From Orbilia blumenaviensis (Eukaryota; Ascomycota; Orbiliomycetes; Orbiliales; Orbiliaceae): DNA of 64,000 nt. The notes below the pieces were generated by a model. The model had not been told where the DNA came from and searched no databases. It saw only the letters and a program-made list of their open reading frames with translations. Where the stretch lies: positions 1,178,001 to 1,242,000 of the forward strand of contig JAVHNS010000013.1 in assembly GCA_036872755.1 (NCBI GenBank), in the 5' to 3' direction. This document shows positions 21,481 through 34,758 of this stretch, piece after piece; the first letter of the stretch is position 1, and the number at the start of each line of letters is the position of its first letter. The position numbers and the translations under genes were made by a program.

Positions 21481-23633
21481 CTACAGGCTGTAAGGATTAG
21501 CAACTTCGTCTCCATCACTAAGCCATGCTTCATCGCAAAACCTGATCCAATCTAAAATCCCGACGCTATCCACTGTCTCTCTATTTACCTCTCTAAATAC
21601 CCTCCGAAGTGCCACATTCCCCTTGCTTCTCCCCTCTCCATTATTTTTGTTCCACGTAATATTTTCAGTTCCCTCCTCTAGCATGGCCGTCCACATTTTT
21701 TTCCCGATCCCCCAATACCTCAACCTCTCCTGTGACTGCCCGAATTGTAAGAACCTGTCATCTTCGAATTCCAATTTACTGCCCCATACTTTATTTTTCG
21801 TCGGCAAAGGGAGGCCCCATTCCGGATTCATGTTACTGCTTTGTGGTTCGTTCAAAATGATTAACGCCTTTAACTGTCGTAAACGTTTCAAAGAGGCGGG
21901 AACATTGCTGAATTTATGGTCCTATATTTTAAACTTCAATAAATGCAATTTTTATGTTGCTAACAGACGTTTACTCACCCACTCCCTCCAAAGTAAAGCA
22001 ACTCCGAATTCTTCTAACCCGTAGCAAGCCCCCAGTAATTGGGTCATCAACCCTTTCGTCATTGCCCAACTGCCTTTCAACAGAAGTCTTTTCAACCAAA
22101 CCCCCATGCCGGGGCTAATCGACGCCTGGCTCCCCAGGATATCGCTTGAAGGACTCCCTACGATGTCATCATATGATTGATGAGCAGGTCTCCATGTAGT
22201 TTGCTGATGTTCGGCCGAGCCTTGTCGGGTCCCAGAAATAAGGTTAATAGCTTCATTTCTTGTATTCGGTGATAGGTCGTGTCCGTCTCTTGTTGCTGAT
22301 AGTCCGGCAATTCTCGACGGCGTCCCACCAACCCAGAAATCTGCTTTCTGGGTGATAACAACCAACTCATCAAGTCTGAGCTCTCCAAATTCTCTCTCAA
22401 AACTCTTGTGCCAAGCTTCCTTCCTGTCTGAGGTAAGCGGTAAGTTATCGACCACCAGACTTCTCAAATTCCGCGGAAATACTAATGAGCGCTCCCCGTT
22501 GGACGTCAGGCCGCTGTTCCCTAGTTCTTTAAAAAGCTTTTTCCGCCCGTTAAAGGGGATATGGAATCTTTTCCAGGAATATGGATCAAGTCGATTCAAT
22601 TCGAATGCCGCCATTGTGCAATTCTCTAACCTTAGGGTCTCGAGATGGACCACTGGGATATATGAGTGCTTCGGAGCTTCAAGGCCCGCCGAGTCATCCA
22701 GGACAACCCTAGCACCATTGGAGACTCGGCCGGCCAAATCTTTGACATAGTTATTCCCTCTATCTCTACTAGAAATTTTGACACGTATATCAAGGTGTTT
22801 CAGGTTCGGAGAACTCGAAATTATATTCCAGAGTTCGACTGATCCGAGGATTGAGGTTCGGTCGAGAACAGAACGATGTGATGGTGGGAGAGACGATATC
22901 TTTAACGATGTAAGAACAGGTGATGATATGTTCCCCCACAGTGGGAGGAAACGGGTAGTGGATTGTGCCAACCGGCGGGAATCACAGGTTATAGCAACGA
23001 AGTTCTGGGGTATGATGGTAAGGTCGGTTATGGTTTGGGAAGCAGAGATGGCAGCCTCGCAATCGGGTATCAGTAGGTCGGCTGTGGTTATGGAAAGGCT
23101 GGGCAATATATGATACGATTAGTCGCGCGTGCTCTATGATCTGACCCTTCTGTGTCGCGGAATGGGTACCTCTGGAGTCTCGGTAGCATTTCTATTAGAT
23201 ACACTAACTGGTTCATAAATATATCTTTTGTTCTACCAATAATCCTGTCGCTGGTGTTTGGGACAGCGGTATGCGTTAGAGACTTGATAAGGGTTGTCCG
23301 GATTTGGCGGTCCGGGGGTCGGCGCAAGTCCTCATTGATAAAGTCAAATAGGGCTTTGACAGAATATCTGACTGTATACTGGTCAGGTGGTTGCCTGGTA
23401 CCGACATCCGGCCATGAATCGAAGAAGATGGTGCTATAGATGTGGGGTATCGCGGCGTCGCGGGTTATACGGGACGCCTGACAAAACGAGATGAGGTCAC
23501 GGCGCGAGGCGATCTGGGAAGGGACGGATTAGCTGGCGGAGTCGGCTATATCGAATCGATTGCTAGGGTAGCTTACAAAACCTGCGACAAGGCAGAGGAC
23601 ATCGTAAGGTAGAGAGACGGTCATCTTCGCCAT
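21481..23633 (-). CDS. F-box-like protein with leucine-rich region
   Basis: F-box proteins usually select substrates for SCF ubiquitin ligases; the substrate here is unknown. The first exon (from ATG 23633) encodes MTVSLPYDVLCLVAGF and is spliced to IASRRDLISFCQASR and AAIPHIYSTIFF, a standard fungal F-box start. A further intron (donor GTACCC near 23170, acceptor CCCAG near 23100, branch CTAAT) joins MLPRLQ to SLSITTADL in frame. The middle has leucine-rich segments (PNLKHLDIRV, HLETLRLENC, RNLRSLVVDN). A last intron (GTGAGT after LLWREW) leads to DHKFSNVPASLKRLRQLKAL and the C-terminus. All four exons are in frame, so the gene looks intact. Overall length is about 600 residues. Confidence 0.75.
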
Positions 23634-26600
23634 GGTCGATAGTGATGAAGTGGCGATGTGTGGAGATGAGGTGACGTCGAGGAGCCGAGTTGTTGTGTTG
23701 AAGCAGTACCACAGACGGAAGCTACCTGGATAGTTAGAAAAACCTCAATAACATCCGCAACGACGGAAGGTATCCACGTTTTATTGTAACTAGGATATAT
23801 CGAGGATTTGATGATATTGCTAGGAAGGAAGCAGTAGGCTAGGCCCGCGAGGCTAGCGGAAATCAATTGGCGACGTTATATTACCACGAACGACATATAC
23901 GTGGGGAGGGGACGGGAGGGGACGGGAGAATATATTAGTTTCGATGCGTGTGTCAGCTCCCGGCCAGTAATCATCCTTCCTGCCTGCTCGTTGCACCGCC
24001 TTCCTTCGTCCCCTCGCATGGCGATTGGCAACCTCAATAGAGTGGATTGCCTCAGCTAAATAGAGCTATCAGCATATGAGGCATTTCGTGTGACTGTATA
24101 CTGCTCCTACCCAGTTCCCCGCCATATTCCTAAAGTCCATGCCTGTGCAACGGCCGCCTATCTGCTTGCTGCTTGCTTGCTTCTACAAGCCAGGTCTGGC
24201 TAAATACTTACTTCAGAATCGGCGGGTAAGTAGGTACCAAACAACTAGTGGTCGACGTTGGGCCGGGCCACGGCTGGTAGTCCAGAGTACCTAATAACCA
24301 AGTACCAATAATAGGTACCTAGGTAGTTAAGTACTAGCCTACCCACCCTTGCTAGGGTGTTCCACTGTGCCGGGCCTCGCTAGTTTCGAACCAGCGTGGG
24401 AACTCGTCCCAGGATCTATCGGACAATCAGACTGGCACTCAACCTTGCAAACCGACATCTACGTAGGTCTACCTGCTTAATTAAGCCAGTAGGTACCAAG
24501 GTAGAAGCATTTATTCGGGAACATTCCTCGTACCAGCTGGGAGCACTCACCTATGCTTATAACGTATACGCCTGCCACAAATCCAACCGAAACCACCTAA
24601 CTAGCTTACAATTATAGTCTAAAGATCCCTACTCAAGCCTGTCTTTTCCTGCCAATCAACTTCTAAACAACACATATCCAGTGTGATCTATGTGGCTGGG
24701 TAGCAGAACCTTGTTGTCAGGTGCGGATGTGTCTAGGTGGCAGGACACCAAAGGTATTTAGGTGTTTGGGTCTGGATATAGAAAGTGCAAGATTGCTAGA
24801 GGGTGGTGTTAAGTCGACAAACACAGCAAGGCGGTTCGGATATCTAATCCTAAATTTGTTTGCGCATCCTCAAGCCTCGATTCCTCCAATATTTAGTCGG
24901 CAGGCGAGCTCTTAATTCAAAATCTTAAATATTCCACGGAATTCTTTGCGAAACGCCCTACAGCCAGCCGTCGAGGCCAAAGCCCTGGGGAATTTTGCAT
25001 TTCGAACTTTAATTTCCACCCGATAATAGAGTCAAGTGCATCTTATTAATATTCTGTACATAGACGGTAATTTGACTAATGATGCATGATGTTTACATCC
25101 GCGGTCGTAGACAATCCTTTTTCTTTTATTGAATCAAACAAGGTCGAAAACAACCTAAATAATAATCAAAAGACCAGTACAAGAAACAATCCCATCTGAG
25201 CTATAGTACTAGCTTCATGAACTCAATGAGTTCACAACCAACCACTTTAATAAAACCCTTTATCCTTTCTGCAGCAAATGTCGACGTAACTGTTGTAATC
25301 TGGTGTGATTCTTGAAATCTATGTTGTTCGCAATTCCCCAAATGTGGGCTAGCCAGACCAATAAACTCTTGATGATGAAGTAGCAAATTCTGAAACTAGT
25401 ACATGCATATCGTCAGTAGCTATTCATTCTAGCTTAAGCAGCAGTGTGGAATGGGGCGTTGGAACACGAATAGAAAGTGTTTATGGCATCCATATTTACT
25501 ATGTGTCCGTTGCACGCTGATCCTCTGGTGTTAACGTACTCCGAAGAGATCTCTTAAACGCCGGTTATGATCAGCTCTTCATATCTAGAGGGATGTTTCG
25601 CTACCCCGCCTCTCACACCGACTGAGTTCGAACGTTCGCCGCAAGGAGTTTAGTATATTTGTCGAAGCTAATGTGGCATGGATCGAAAAGACTTTCCAGA
25701 TCAAAAAAGGTTCTAGGTATTCGTGTTCGCCTATTCTATGCGTAGCATCGAAACCTGCCGCCTGCCGCCTTCTATTTTTTAAATTCTTTTTGGCTCCAGT
25801 AGGTTATAGGATGTCGGAGCAATTATGAGGTCTGGTTAGTCTCATAGACCAGCCTACAGGAAGCAGTCCATTCATATATCAAATGCCTTAGGTCATAAAA
25901 TGTGCTTTAAGTTGAGGGGCCATGGTCCCTTCGTCTGTGCGTCATGAGAGCTAGCTATTGAGCTATTAACATGGGCTAGCATTAGATATTGTATAAGTTG
26001 GCAACATGTTTCATGTTGTGCATGATGAATATTATATATATATATTTGATTTAATTATTGTCATATTGAGTCACTCAAAGTGGCGGCAGTTGCATGGATA
26101 CTTCAACGGAAAGCTTTGAAGAATTGCATTGATTTATTGAAAACATAATTCAAAAATCCAAATTTGTACATTATGTAGAGCGCACACGCGTTTATCAAGA
26201 TCCAGTACGACGTTAGTAAGGTTGTAAACTTAGGATTGCCCTGTAATTCGAACTTGATCAGTCTCATCAGCCTCGTTCGCAGCCTAGGGAGGAGAGGCTT
26301 TCGCTCCGTTTGTGTTGGATACTGTTGTAATTGGAACCAGACAATATGGTGTTGTTCGCACCAACGAGACCAGTGCAGACCAATGTTGCAGGACAGTATT
26401 GATATGCATATAATCGGCCCTTCCCGTGCGCGCGCATATGCCCGAGAGTCATGACCGTAGTCCAATTATTTTCCAGATTCAAACCCATATGAAACAATAC
26501 GACTCGGGGCCAGCTCGGGGTTTTGTGCTTTAGATTTTGTTGAGCGCTATCACGATCTATCCGTAAACGTTAGCCTGGCAGCTTCAGGGACAGGGTGAGG

Positions 26601-27191
26601 ATCTACCAAAGAAAATGGAATAGCCAATTGGGCCAATGCAACGTCTAAGAAGAAAATCTTGGTATGCGGGGATACCAGCGCGCTACAAATCTTGCACTCT
26701 TTCCCCTGTCATCCGGGAGCCGGTTTTCCAATTGCCATCCGCAGATGGCGGTGCCAGCCAAGGACACCGTTCCAAACCATGACAAAAGCGGTATGCACTA
26801 AGCCTATACTGGTGCATTTTGCGAGCTTCAAGATATCTAGATGCAGGCCGACCAGTTGTTTACTTGGTTAAGGCGGAAATCTAAATGCGATAACCATTCC
26901 ATATGCATGGCACGCTGTCGCCGGTCGGGTAAAAGATGTCCCTATGCCCCCTTCCCGGGCAGCTGATATGGATTGAGACTTCGAGGCCGAGCCGCCACTT
27001 GCCACCACAGCTTCCAGGCGCGTGAAAACCTTTCCTCAGGGATATATCGTATCGGATTCGTGATTTTCGACAACTGAATTTATTAATTGTTGTCTTCAAC
27101 AATTACGTTGCGAACGTTTCCTCAGGAAGCCTGAACCGTTGTATGCGAAATTAGTTGTCGCGCCGTCGGCGGCTTGGCACTTGGTCATACT
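23634..27191. other. Long gene-poor region
   Basis: These 3.5 kb have no ORF that looks like a gene. Palindrome copies and variants cluster at about 24230-24330 (including TAGGTACCTAGGTA at 24313-24326), beside two near-identical GGGGACGGGA units at 23910-23930. An AT-dinucleotide run is at 26034-26045. ORFs at 26103-26497 overlap on both strands and are not convincing. No transposon signature is visible, though degraded relics cannot be excluded by eye. Confidence 0.45.
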
Positions 27192-30100
27192 ATGGAGTAC
27201 GAACTCCAGCCAGTTGGAGTTTCCAACCAACAAGAAAAATCCGCACCAAATTACCAGAGCCCGGCGTCGGTACCGTCTTCAACCTCCAGCATCTCCCCAG
27301 TCGAAGGCAATGTCATCTCCGAAACCGCCAGTATTCGACGGCGGGATAAAGTTGCTACAGGATGGATGCCACTCATCTTGCGACCTTGGTCCCTTTTTGT
27401 ATTCCTGCTTGTTTTTATTGGTATCTTCATCACCCTGATTGGACTGTACGTTCAATCGAAGCGGGAACAGGGACTCAGTAATGAACGGGAAAGCAGACAT
27501 TATTTATGGACTTATGGCCCCACCGCTGGTATGTTTTTTCCTATTCAGAGAATGCGAGGTTACATCCGTCCAGCGTTATGACATGCTCTGATACGAGTCC
27601 CGTCTAGTTTTCATCGTCTTGGCGGCGTTCTGGCGACACCTGGACTACCAGGTCAAATTGCTCATGCCGTATGTTGAACTTGCAGAAGGCCCGAAAAATG
27701 CAAAGCTCACGGTCATGTTGGATTATATTTCACCCTTCCAACCCGTAGCGTTTTGGTACGCATGCAAGAACCGACATTGGTTGGTTATCATCTCCGCGAC
27801 CGCATTTGCAACCTTGAAGATTGCAATTATTTTTGCGACAGGTTTATTCATCCTGCAAGGGATAGCATTGAAAACTGCGGATAAGAATTTTTTGAGGTAT
27901 AAGAATCAGTTTTCCGCTGCGGAATTTGACCCAGATCTCGATGCACGCGCTAGTTTAACAGTATTCGGGGTCACTGCACTCGATTTACCCTACCCAGCAG
28001 GAACAAACCTTCAATTTGCAATCCAGAGCTTTACAAACTTCGCTAAAGTACCTTTGGATAATGTTGCATCCATCTCCGTTCCGGCGGATGTGTTTTCTGC
28101 GAAACTGGACTGCCAGCCTGCCAGATTAACATGGGTTAATGACAGAGATAGAAGCGAGACAGCACCACTCTCTCAGTTCTACAATACGACTGCCTTTGCC
28201 CCGGGATGTACCCTGAAGAAGATACGGCTCGATGCACCTTCCTGGGCAGGGGATACCCCGCAACAAGGCTACTACGCACGAGTCCAGAATTCCACGTGTG
28301 AAGAAATTCGAGACCCGGTTATTGGGAGCAGACTGCTCGTGGCCATGACGTTCTCTACCCGTACAAACTACACAAATACCTTGAGGAACTATACAGCGTT
28401 TGTATGCACACCATCGTACACGATCCGCAAATATGAAATTACAATACCCAACAATCGTCTTAACGACTACTCGCACATATCCGACTTGCGGCCATTAGGC
28501 GACAGCTCGAGTATAGATGGATTCACAACTAAGGACCTCACAGACGCTATTGTCGCCACATTATACGCATCATATAGCCAGCTTAGCAATGAGGATTGGA
28601 ATAGGGCCTTTGACCCTTTTTTCAGCCTGATGTCAGCATTACGGCCGCACTTGAACTATACAGCCTTCATGGAGCCAGACACCCTCAAACTAGCGGCCGA
28701 GGATCTTTATACCGCTCTCGCGGCCCAGATTGCAGGCTCTTCGCTCACAAAGCCTATCACCGATGGCACTATCGTTGATGTGATGGTCTCGAAAATCCAG
28801 CAGCGACTTATCCTTCGACCTGTGTCTGTGATTGTGATGGAGGTTATAGTAGCAATCTTAATAACCATCACAATCCTGCTCACTGTGATGATTCCGCGAC
28901 AAGGTGTTGCTCCGAGGGATCCAAGTTCAATTGGGGCTTTAGCTACAATCCTTTCTCGCAGTAAATCGCTTGAGCAGTCGCTATCTGGTACATCCAATCT
29001 TTCTGAACGAGACCTCAAAACCTGGTTAGACCGATATCGTTTCTACTCAACAGTAGAAGCAACCTCGAGTGGTCGGATTTTCAAAATAGAAATTGCGGAC
29101 ACGTACCTCGGCGCAGACGACAAGCGAGGATACACTAGTAAGGACGAACTCCCGGAACCGGCTGAACGACATACTTGGTGGAAGCCACTAGGTTTGAAAT
29201 GGTGGGTTATCATCCCGCTAATTATTTTCCCGGTTGCTATTATCGTCGTACTGGAGGTTCTTTACCGGAAATCGGTTCGTGACAACGGGCTTGCGTATAT
29301 ACCTGACGGAGGATATGTTCACTATACCTGGGTCTATGTCCCTGCGTTTGTAATGGTCGTCATCGTTACATTATTTAACATGCTGGACTATGCTACTCGC
29401 TCTATAGCACCATACCAGGCTATGCGCGCCGACAGCACGGTTGCAAGTCGTGGAATCCTTTACAATCCAAATGGGAAATTAACACTCCCAGCACTATGGC
29501 ATGCCATTAAACAGAAACATGTTACCGTCATCGCTACAACATTCGCTGTGCTGGTGGCTCCAATCCTTACGATTTCTGTATCTGGTCTTTTCTATTCGCA
29601 GCTGTCGTCTAGCGCAAGCAGACTGGAACTACAACAAGCTTCCTGGTTCAACGTGTCCTTCCTGGAATATAGCACCAATACGACAGACGACATCATTTCA
29701 AGTTTGGTCGTCAGTGGGAACCTATCGTATCCGAAGTGGACATACGAAGACCTTGCTCTCGCGGAACTCTTGATACCGAACGATGCTCCAGAAAACTCGC
29801 GACTCGCAGAAGGAGTGACATTATCAGTACCTGCTGTTAGACCAAAACTGAATTGTAGTATTGTCGCACAGGAAAGGGTTCTAGAACTGCAAGTAGGACA
29901 GGTCGGAACGATAATTGAAGGGCAAAATCTAACCGAGGTACCGGTCTGGGTTAATATCAGTATGCCAGGCCAATGCGGCAATTCCGGGATGGTAGGTATC
30001 GACACCACGTGGTTCACTGATCTCATTGATCACCCCGAAACAGGATACTTTGGTCACCTGATGGGGGTTGCGTCCTTTGACGAAAACGGCGGCTGCCCAG

Positions 30101-30909
30101 AATTTGCGGTGTTTTATGGGAAAATGGATAACAACAGAATTGCAAACTTTTCAGCAATATTCTGTAGTGGTTATATTGAAACTTTAGAAGTAGAGACCTC
30201 ATTCCTACTGCCCGATTTTACCATTGACATGATATCCCCTGGAGTGACCCCGCCGAAGAGAAAGGAAGATACAGCAAGATGGTTTTCAAATCAATCCGTT
30301 TCTGTCGATTACAGCTTTGCGACTTTCAAGACGGATTCTTCGTCTCCGGACATTTTTGACAATTTTCTGAGAGGAGTGGTGTATGGAAGAGATGGTATTC
30401 CACAAGAGGAACTACTAGACCCAGTAAGGCTCATAGAGGGGACCAATCGACTATACGCTGTTTCGGCTACGCAAACACTAAACCAAGATGGCCGAATCCC
30501 AAATACGGATCAGGATAAAAAAATTGAAGGTGTAAGCAGGACAAGGCCTAGGGCAAGACTGGTGCAGTCGGTGGTCTCAACAAGGGTGTTACAGGTTTTG
30601 TTGGCATTTATAATGTTAACAACAGTGGTGGCTTACATCGGCGTGAAAGCTCGGGAACTATTGCCAAGAGAAAGTAATTCCATTGCAACTGTTGGGGGCT
30701 ATTTAGCAGGGAGCGATGTGCTCAGATTGGTACCTGATGGTGCAGAATGGGGTGCAGGGGGTAAAGGGGGTGGAACCGGAAGCCAGGAGGTATTCGCAGG
30801 GTATATGTTTGGATTTGGATGGTGGGAGGATACAGAAAGAGCGGGAAGGAGAAGGTATGGGGTTGGGATTGGGAGAGGCGGCAGGAGAGACAGTCCAGAT
30901 CCAAGCTAA
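27192..30909 (+). CDS. DUF3433-family multi-pass membrane protein
   Basis: DUF3433 proteins are large fungal membrane proteins of unknown function. The product has about 1,210 residues. Exon 1 (27192-27528) carries a disordered N-terminus, the first membrane segment (LFVFLLVFIGIFITLIGLYV) and the family motif HYLWTYGPTA. The intron 27529-27607 (GTATGT...CTAG) is spliced in frame to VFIVLAAFWRHLDYQVK. The family layout then appears twice: YISPFQPVAFWYACKNRHW with a membrane segment and a long Asn/Thr/Cys-rich extracellular stretch, and again from VHYTWVYVPAFVMVV through TRSIAPYQAM to a second extracellular stretch. A last membrane helix (LLAFIMLTTVVAYIGV) precedes a Gly-rich tail. The ATG at 27192 is chosen; the frame is open a few codons upstream but without ATG. 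Its stop is only 122 bases from that of the convergent gene. Confidence 0.82.
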
Positions 30910-31031
30910 AGACACAGTTCGCAAGCAGATCTACTCGCTGTATATAATATAATTTTAATATCGTAATATCAATTTTAATAGGAATTTATAAGATAGCGGC
31001 TCCCTACCTATAGGTAGATGAAGTTGTTTCG

Positions 31032-31823
31032 TTATCTTGCGATAAGTTTGAAATCGGACCGTTCGAGGGTGTATAATGTGTGTTTCACTACTGGACGTTT
31101 GACCACACTATTACTGTCGTTATTTTCATCAGGAGCATCCAATGCCTCTTCTTTGACAACCCTCCACAAGGACCTAGGGTCCGGGAATCCTTCATCTAGG
31201 GCTTTTTGATCCACAACCTTGTCACCGTCCTTCTCCGGTCCCAAGAAGGAACACCGGGAACTACTGTAACTTAACAATAGCCATTTCGCACCTGGGGCTA
31301 CCAAGTAAGCTAAGTGGAGCGATAATATAGCCAATGGATGTATTTTCGCGGTTTTGCGACTGCTCCCCTCAACAGTATTAGAAGCAATAAAGTAAGGAAA
31401 TTCGACATCAACGTCGCTCGCGCAGGAGATTGCATCGGCGGTCGATTTATCAATGATCAATCCAAAACCTCCTCCGCCGTCTTCAAACATGTTGGCTTTT
31501 TTAAATTCCAAAACTTGTTCCGCGGATAACAAATCCAACGTTTCCCAATTCATGCTTCCATCCTGAGCCTTACCAGCTTCAACCGCTATTGGAGAGAAAT
31601 CGACATTGCAGATTTTTTTGGGGTCACCGGTTAAACCCTTTAAATGGAATGAAAGAGAAGATGTCCCGCAACCTATATGCAAGATCCGAGGGCAAGGGGT
31701 AGTAGTGAGTGAGGAGTGGATTGAGGAAAGGAGCGGACCAGCAGGTAGAAGCCAGTCAAAAGTAGAAGGGTTCGCCGCGAAGCGGGCGTCCCAATACGAC
31801 TTGTCACCGAAGGATGGGGGCAT
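31032..31823 (-). CDS. Class I SAM-dependent methyltransferase
   Basis: The 263-residue single-exon protein begins PPSFGDKSYWDARFA and FDWLLP, the opening of the METTL13/EFM-like group of protein methyltransferases. Motif I is ILHIGCGTSSLSFHL (SAM binding), followed by NVDFSPIAVEAG at the acidic loop and LIIDKSTADAI at motif II. Near residue 165 a helix and the strand AKWLLLSYSS complete the Rossmann-like core. By family analogy it may methylate a translation factor lysine or another protein in the cytosol, but the substrate cannot be read from sequence. The start is the ATG at 31823. Confidence 0.75.
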   Translation of the reverse strand: MPPSFGDKSYWDARFAANPSTFDWLLPAGPLLSSIHSSLTTTPCPRILHIGCGTSSLSFHLKGLTGDPKKICNVDFSPIAVEAGKAQDGSMNWETLDLLSAEQVLEFKKANMFEDGGGGFGLIIDKSTADAISCASDVDVEFPYFIASNTVEGSSRKTAKIHPLAILSLHLAYLVAPGAKWLLLSYSSSRCSFLGPEKDGDKVVDQKALDEGFPDPRSLWRVVKEEALDAPDENNDSNSVVKRPVVKHTLYTLERSDFKLIAR

Positions 31824-32268
31824 AGTCCGTGTTACATCAGCCCTTGCCGGTGAAATTTATAGTATGCTACGATGTTGTAGCAGCAGAATGCGAAGTTGAG
31901 CGGGCTTTCATTCCAACAGCGATGTGATACAAGTGCGAATACAGTCTCGGCACACGCTGTAAATTGAATCTCGTCCGCAAATACAGATTCTGGACTGAAC
32001 AAAAAGTGCAACAATTCTTCAAACAAAAGTGTGTTGCCAAGTATAACGGGAGGCACCAACTCTTTGGCTGGTACGCATAGCATTATAAATGAGAAGTATA
32101 ATTTTTAAAGTCTCCCCATAAACTCCAAACGTTACCGTACTAGTTGTTCCAAAACATATAATATCCAAAAAGCAAGCATTTCCAGTGGTCTAAATACATA
32201 TGTACCGTGTTCTATAAGGGTGCAGATAGGCGACCATATCCTCATGACAATCTAAGGCATATCCATAA
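31824..32268. other. Intergenic region
   Basis: The spacer lies between two same-strand genes and contains only short ORFs with no protein character. Confidence 0.4.
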
Positions 32269-33473
32269 CTACCACAGGGTTCCACTTGTAGCACTGCTGC
32301 CATGTCCCATAGTCGGAGTTGGAATCGCAAAGCTAGTGCTAGGGGCGCCAATAGTTCCGTTCCCTGGGACAATGACAATGCTCTCCAGGGCCTTAGAAAT
32401 CTCCTTCGCAAGAACCTTATGCACTTGCGTCTTGACATGCAGCTTATCGGCCCAGATCCCATTCTTCACCCCATATGTTGGATTCTCCGTAAGATTTTTC
32501 ATGATAGTATACCCATCAATCAAGAGAATCGAGGCGATAGGGTGCTCATCTTTAAACTGTCTGACCTTTCTCGCGAGATTATTATTCCACGCTTTCACGA
32601 TTCCTTCCATCCTCTCTGTATCTGAGGCGAACAAAGGTGCTTTTTCCAGCGGTGGCAAGTTAATAACCAAGAATGCCTTCGCGTCAAAATCAAAGTACAG
32701 TTGATCCAATAGTGAAAATTGCAACGTAGTTAGCTCGTCAATGCGGGGATCTGTTGAGTTTCCTCCGCTACCGAAAATACCATTTACGTCGTTAATGCCG
32801 AACCATGACGAGTACATTGTTTCAACATTCTGTTTCCATGGTGTTTGTTCAATGGGAAGAGAAGCATATTTAGAAGCGAAGAGGTTCAATTGGCCTTTGA
32901 AGGATTTAAGAGAAGTGGTATTTTCGTTGGTATAGGTTAATGCGGCGCCTAAGTATTGCCCTCAACGTTAGTTCGCTATTGTAGGAGCAATGCTCGATGT
33001 AATATAGAGCGTCTGATATACGTACCGCTTCTGGCAAGGTTATAGACAAGTGTTACGGTATTGTTGTATTTTGTGGTAATATACGGAATCCATGTTGCAT
33101 CATGTTTATCCTTTCTCCATGCCCCCGCCGGATTACCAAGCGGATTTCCGACAGATGGCTGGACTCCATCGATCGAGAAATTGGTGTTCGTATAAGAATC
33201 TCCACTAGAGATAAAAAGTTAGAGGATCTATAGTATGGATACAAATATTGTACTATCTGACGGGAGGACTTACAAGCTAAACCAGTATCGAATAGCCTGT
33301 CCCGAGGCTGTGGGGATTGTGGGCATAGAGCGAGTAAATGTAGCACCGATGGGGATGGATGTGGGGACTCGAGAGGTTATGAAAGTGGAAGGCTTCGAAG
33401 GGATCTCAGTTGAATCTAGTGCACTTTGGGCCAAAGCCAGGCCTACGAAACCGAATAAGGCGGACAGGTGCAT
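32269..33473 (-). CDS. Secreted GDSL/SGNH esterase, CE16-like acetylesterase
   Basis: Enzymes of this type remove acetyl groups from hemicellulose oligosaccharides outside the cell. A signal peptide (HLSALFGFVGLALAQ) is followed by a Ser/Thr/Pro-rich stretch. Block I is FSFGDSYTNTNFS (catalytic Ser in GDSY), formed across an intron from about 33196 to 33270 (GTAAGT...CTAG). Block II is NLARSGAAL, spliced across a second intron at about 32950-33025 (GTACGT...TTAG). Block III is FGINDVNGIFG (Asn of the oxyanion hole) and the C-terminal IWADKLHV supplies the Asp-x-x-His pair. All SGNH residues are therefore present. The start is the ATG at 33473, not the upstream one, because the signal peptide begins there. 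A predicted Ser/Thr/Gly-rich tail ends at 32269. CE16 is my best family call; other GDSL lipases are possible. Confidence 0.82.
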
Positions 33474-34758
33474 CTTGAAAGTTATTGATAAGTCGGTGCA
33501 ATATGATGTTGCTCCAAGATAAGCCAATAGAATCAAATTTGACGATTTATTATTTTGCAGATAGTTATAATAGAAGAATAAAAGTGAGCTTCTAGAAAGA
33601 TAGTGTATAATTTTCAGAACAAAATCTTCAAGGGAGAGTGGTGAATTGAGTACTGATATCGAATGGTTGTGAAATATTGTTGAACTTTATAGCGAGTTTT
33701 GAGCCCCTTTATATGCAACATTCACTACAAAAACCATACCGTACCATCGCCAAAAGCTTTCCTATACAATTTTTGCATAACTACCGACATATCGATAGAT
33801 CAAAACCAAAAGTCACGAATCGGAAGGCCAAGAGGAGTTGCCCGAAGACTCGTGTTGCAATTTTATCCCAATTTGTTGCCCGAAACTTTGATATTCTCAG
33901 AACAGGAAAGTAGTCAGAGAATGACAGGGGTATGTTCCAGGCGAAAACCACTGCTCTAATCCTCATAAAAGATAAGATAAAACGCTCGCATTCTAGAAGC
34001 AGTCGCTGGTGAGAAGTGCTTATGCACAGTGGTCTAATTTAAGGAGTGGGATCAGATGCTCTCGGGCCGCAGAGTATTATCGCCCATTACTATACTGATC
34101 TGATATTTTCTTACATCAAATTCTTATCCGTCAATATGCTATGCTAAATGCGGGACTGTAGGCCGAGGGATCAGACTCCGAAGTAGCCATTTTGGTGGTT
34201 TCCAGGCTTTTGGTCGCAAAGTTAGTCATAAACTTGGGAAATATTCAACATCCGGACTGACCAAGGGAGTGGAATAGCAATAATGACCCTGTGTTTCGTT
34301 TCCCTTTCAATCCGAGCGTGATACAACTCACTAGGGTGTTTCATGCACTACGGTTTACTGATTTGCATGTTAGTCCTATGTGCAGCCAAATCAATCCTTA
34401 CTATGAAATTACCGTATATATACCGCGAACAACCCATTCGCGAATACTTAATTTCAATTTAATCTCGATATCACTTCGCTATTATCGGTTCTAGACGCTA
34501 GTCTAGCACAGGCGCTCATTTCGTATCGTTGTTTTATGAATATCCGGGACCTCTCTCTATTTCATGGGTCCAGAGACTATACTCATACATGAACACTACA
34601 AACCGCCTATTTTTGGGCGGAAGGTTTCGACTAATATATTATTAGATTAAGGATAAAAGAATGCAAAGCGAAATAATAATTGTAGTATAGGATAGTGATA
34701 GCGAAGAGAGATAATTAAACCCCCATCTAGCACGAAAGCTTCTACTCCTACCGCGAAT
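33474..34758. other. Intergenic region
   Basis: The 1.3 kb spacer is AT-rich with only short ORFs on both strands. Nothing is recognised. Confidence 0.45.

Noticed and set aside
24360..24420. GGTTCGAAACT box suggesting a tRNA
   Set aside because: A T-arm-like hairpin is present but there is no A box or cloverleaf at the right spacing on either strand.
26103..26497. Overlapping ORFs on both strands, one with a hydrophobic stretch
   Set aside because: Composition and both-strand openness suggest chance; no signal peptide or family pattern.
23634..27191. A transposon relic in the long gap
   Set aside because: No terminal repeats, transposase or reverse-transcriptase motifs could be read; only palindromes and short repeats.
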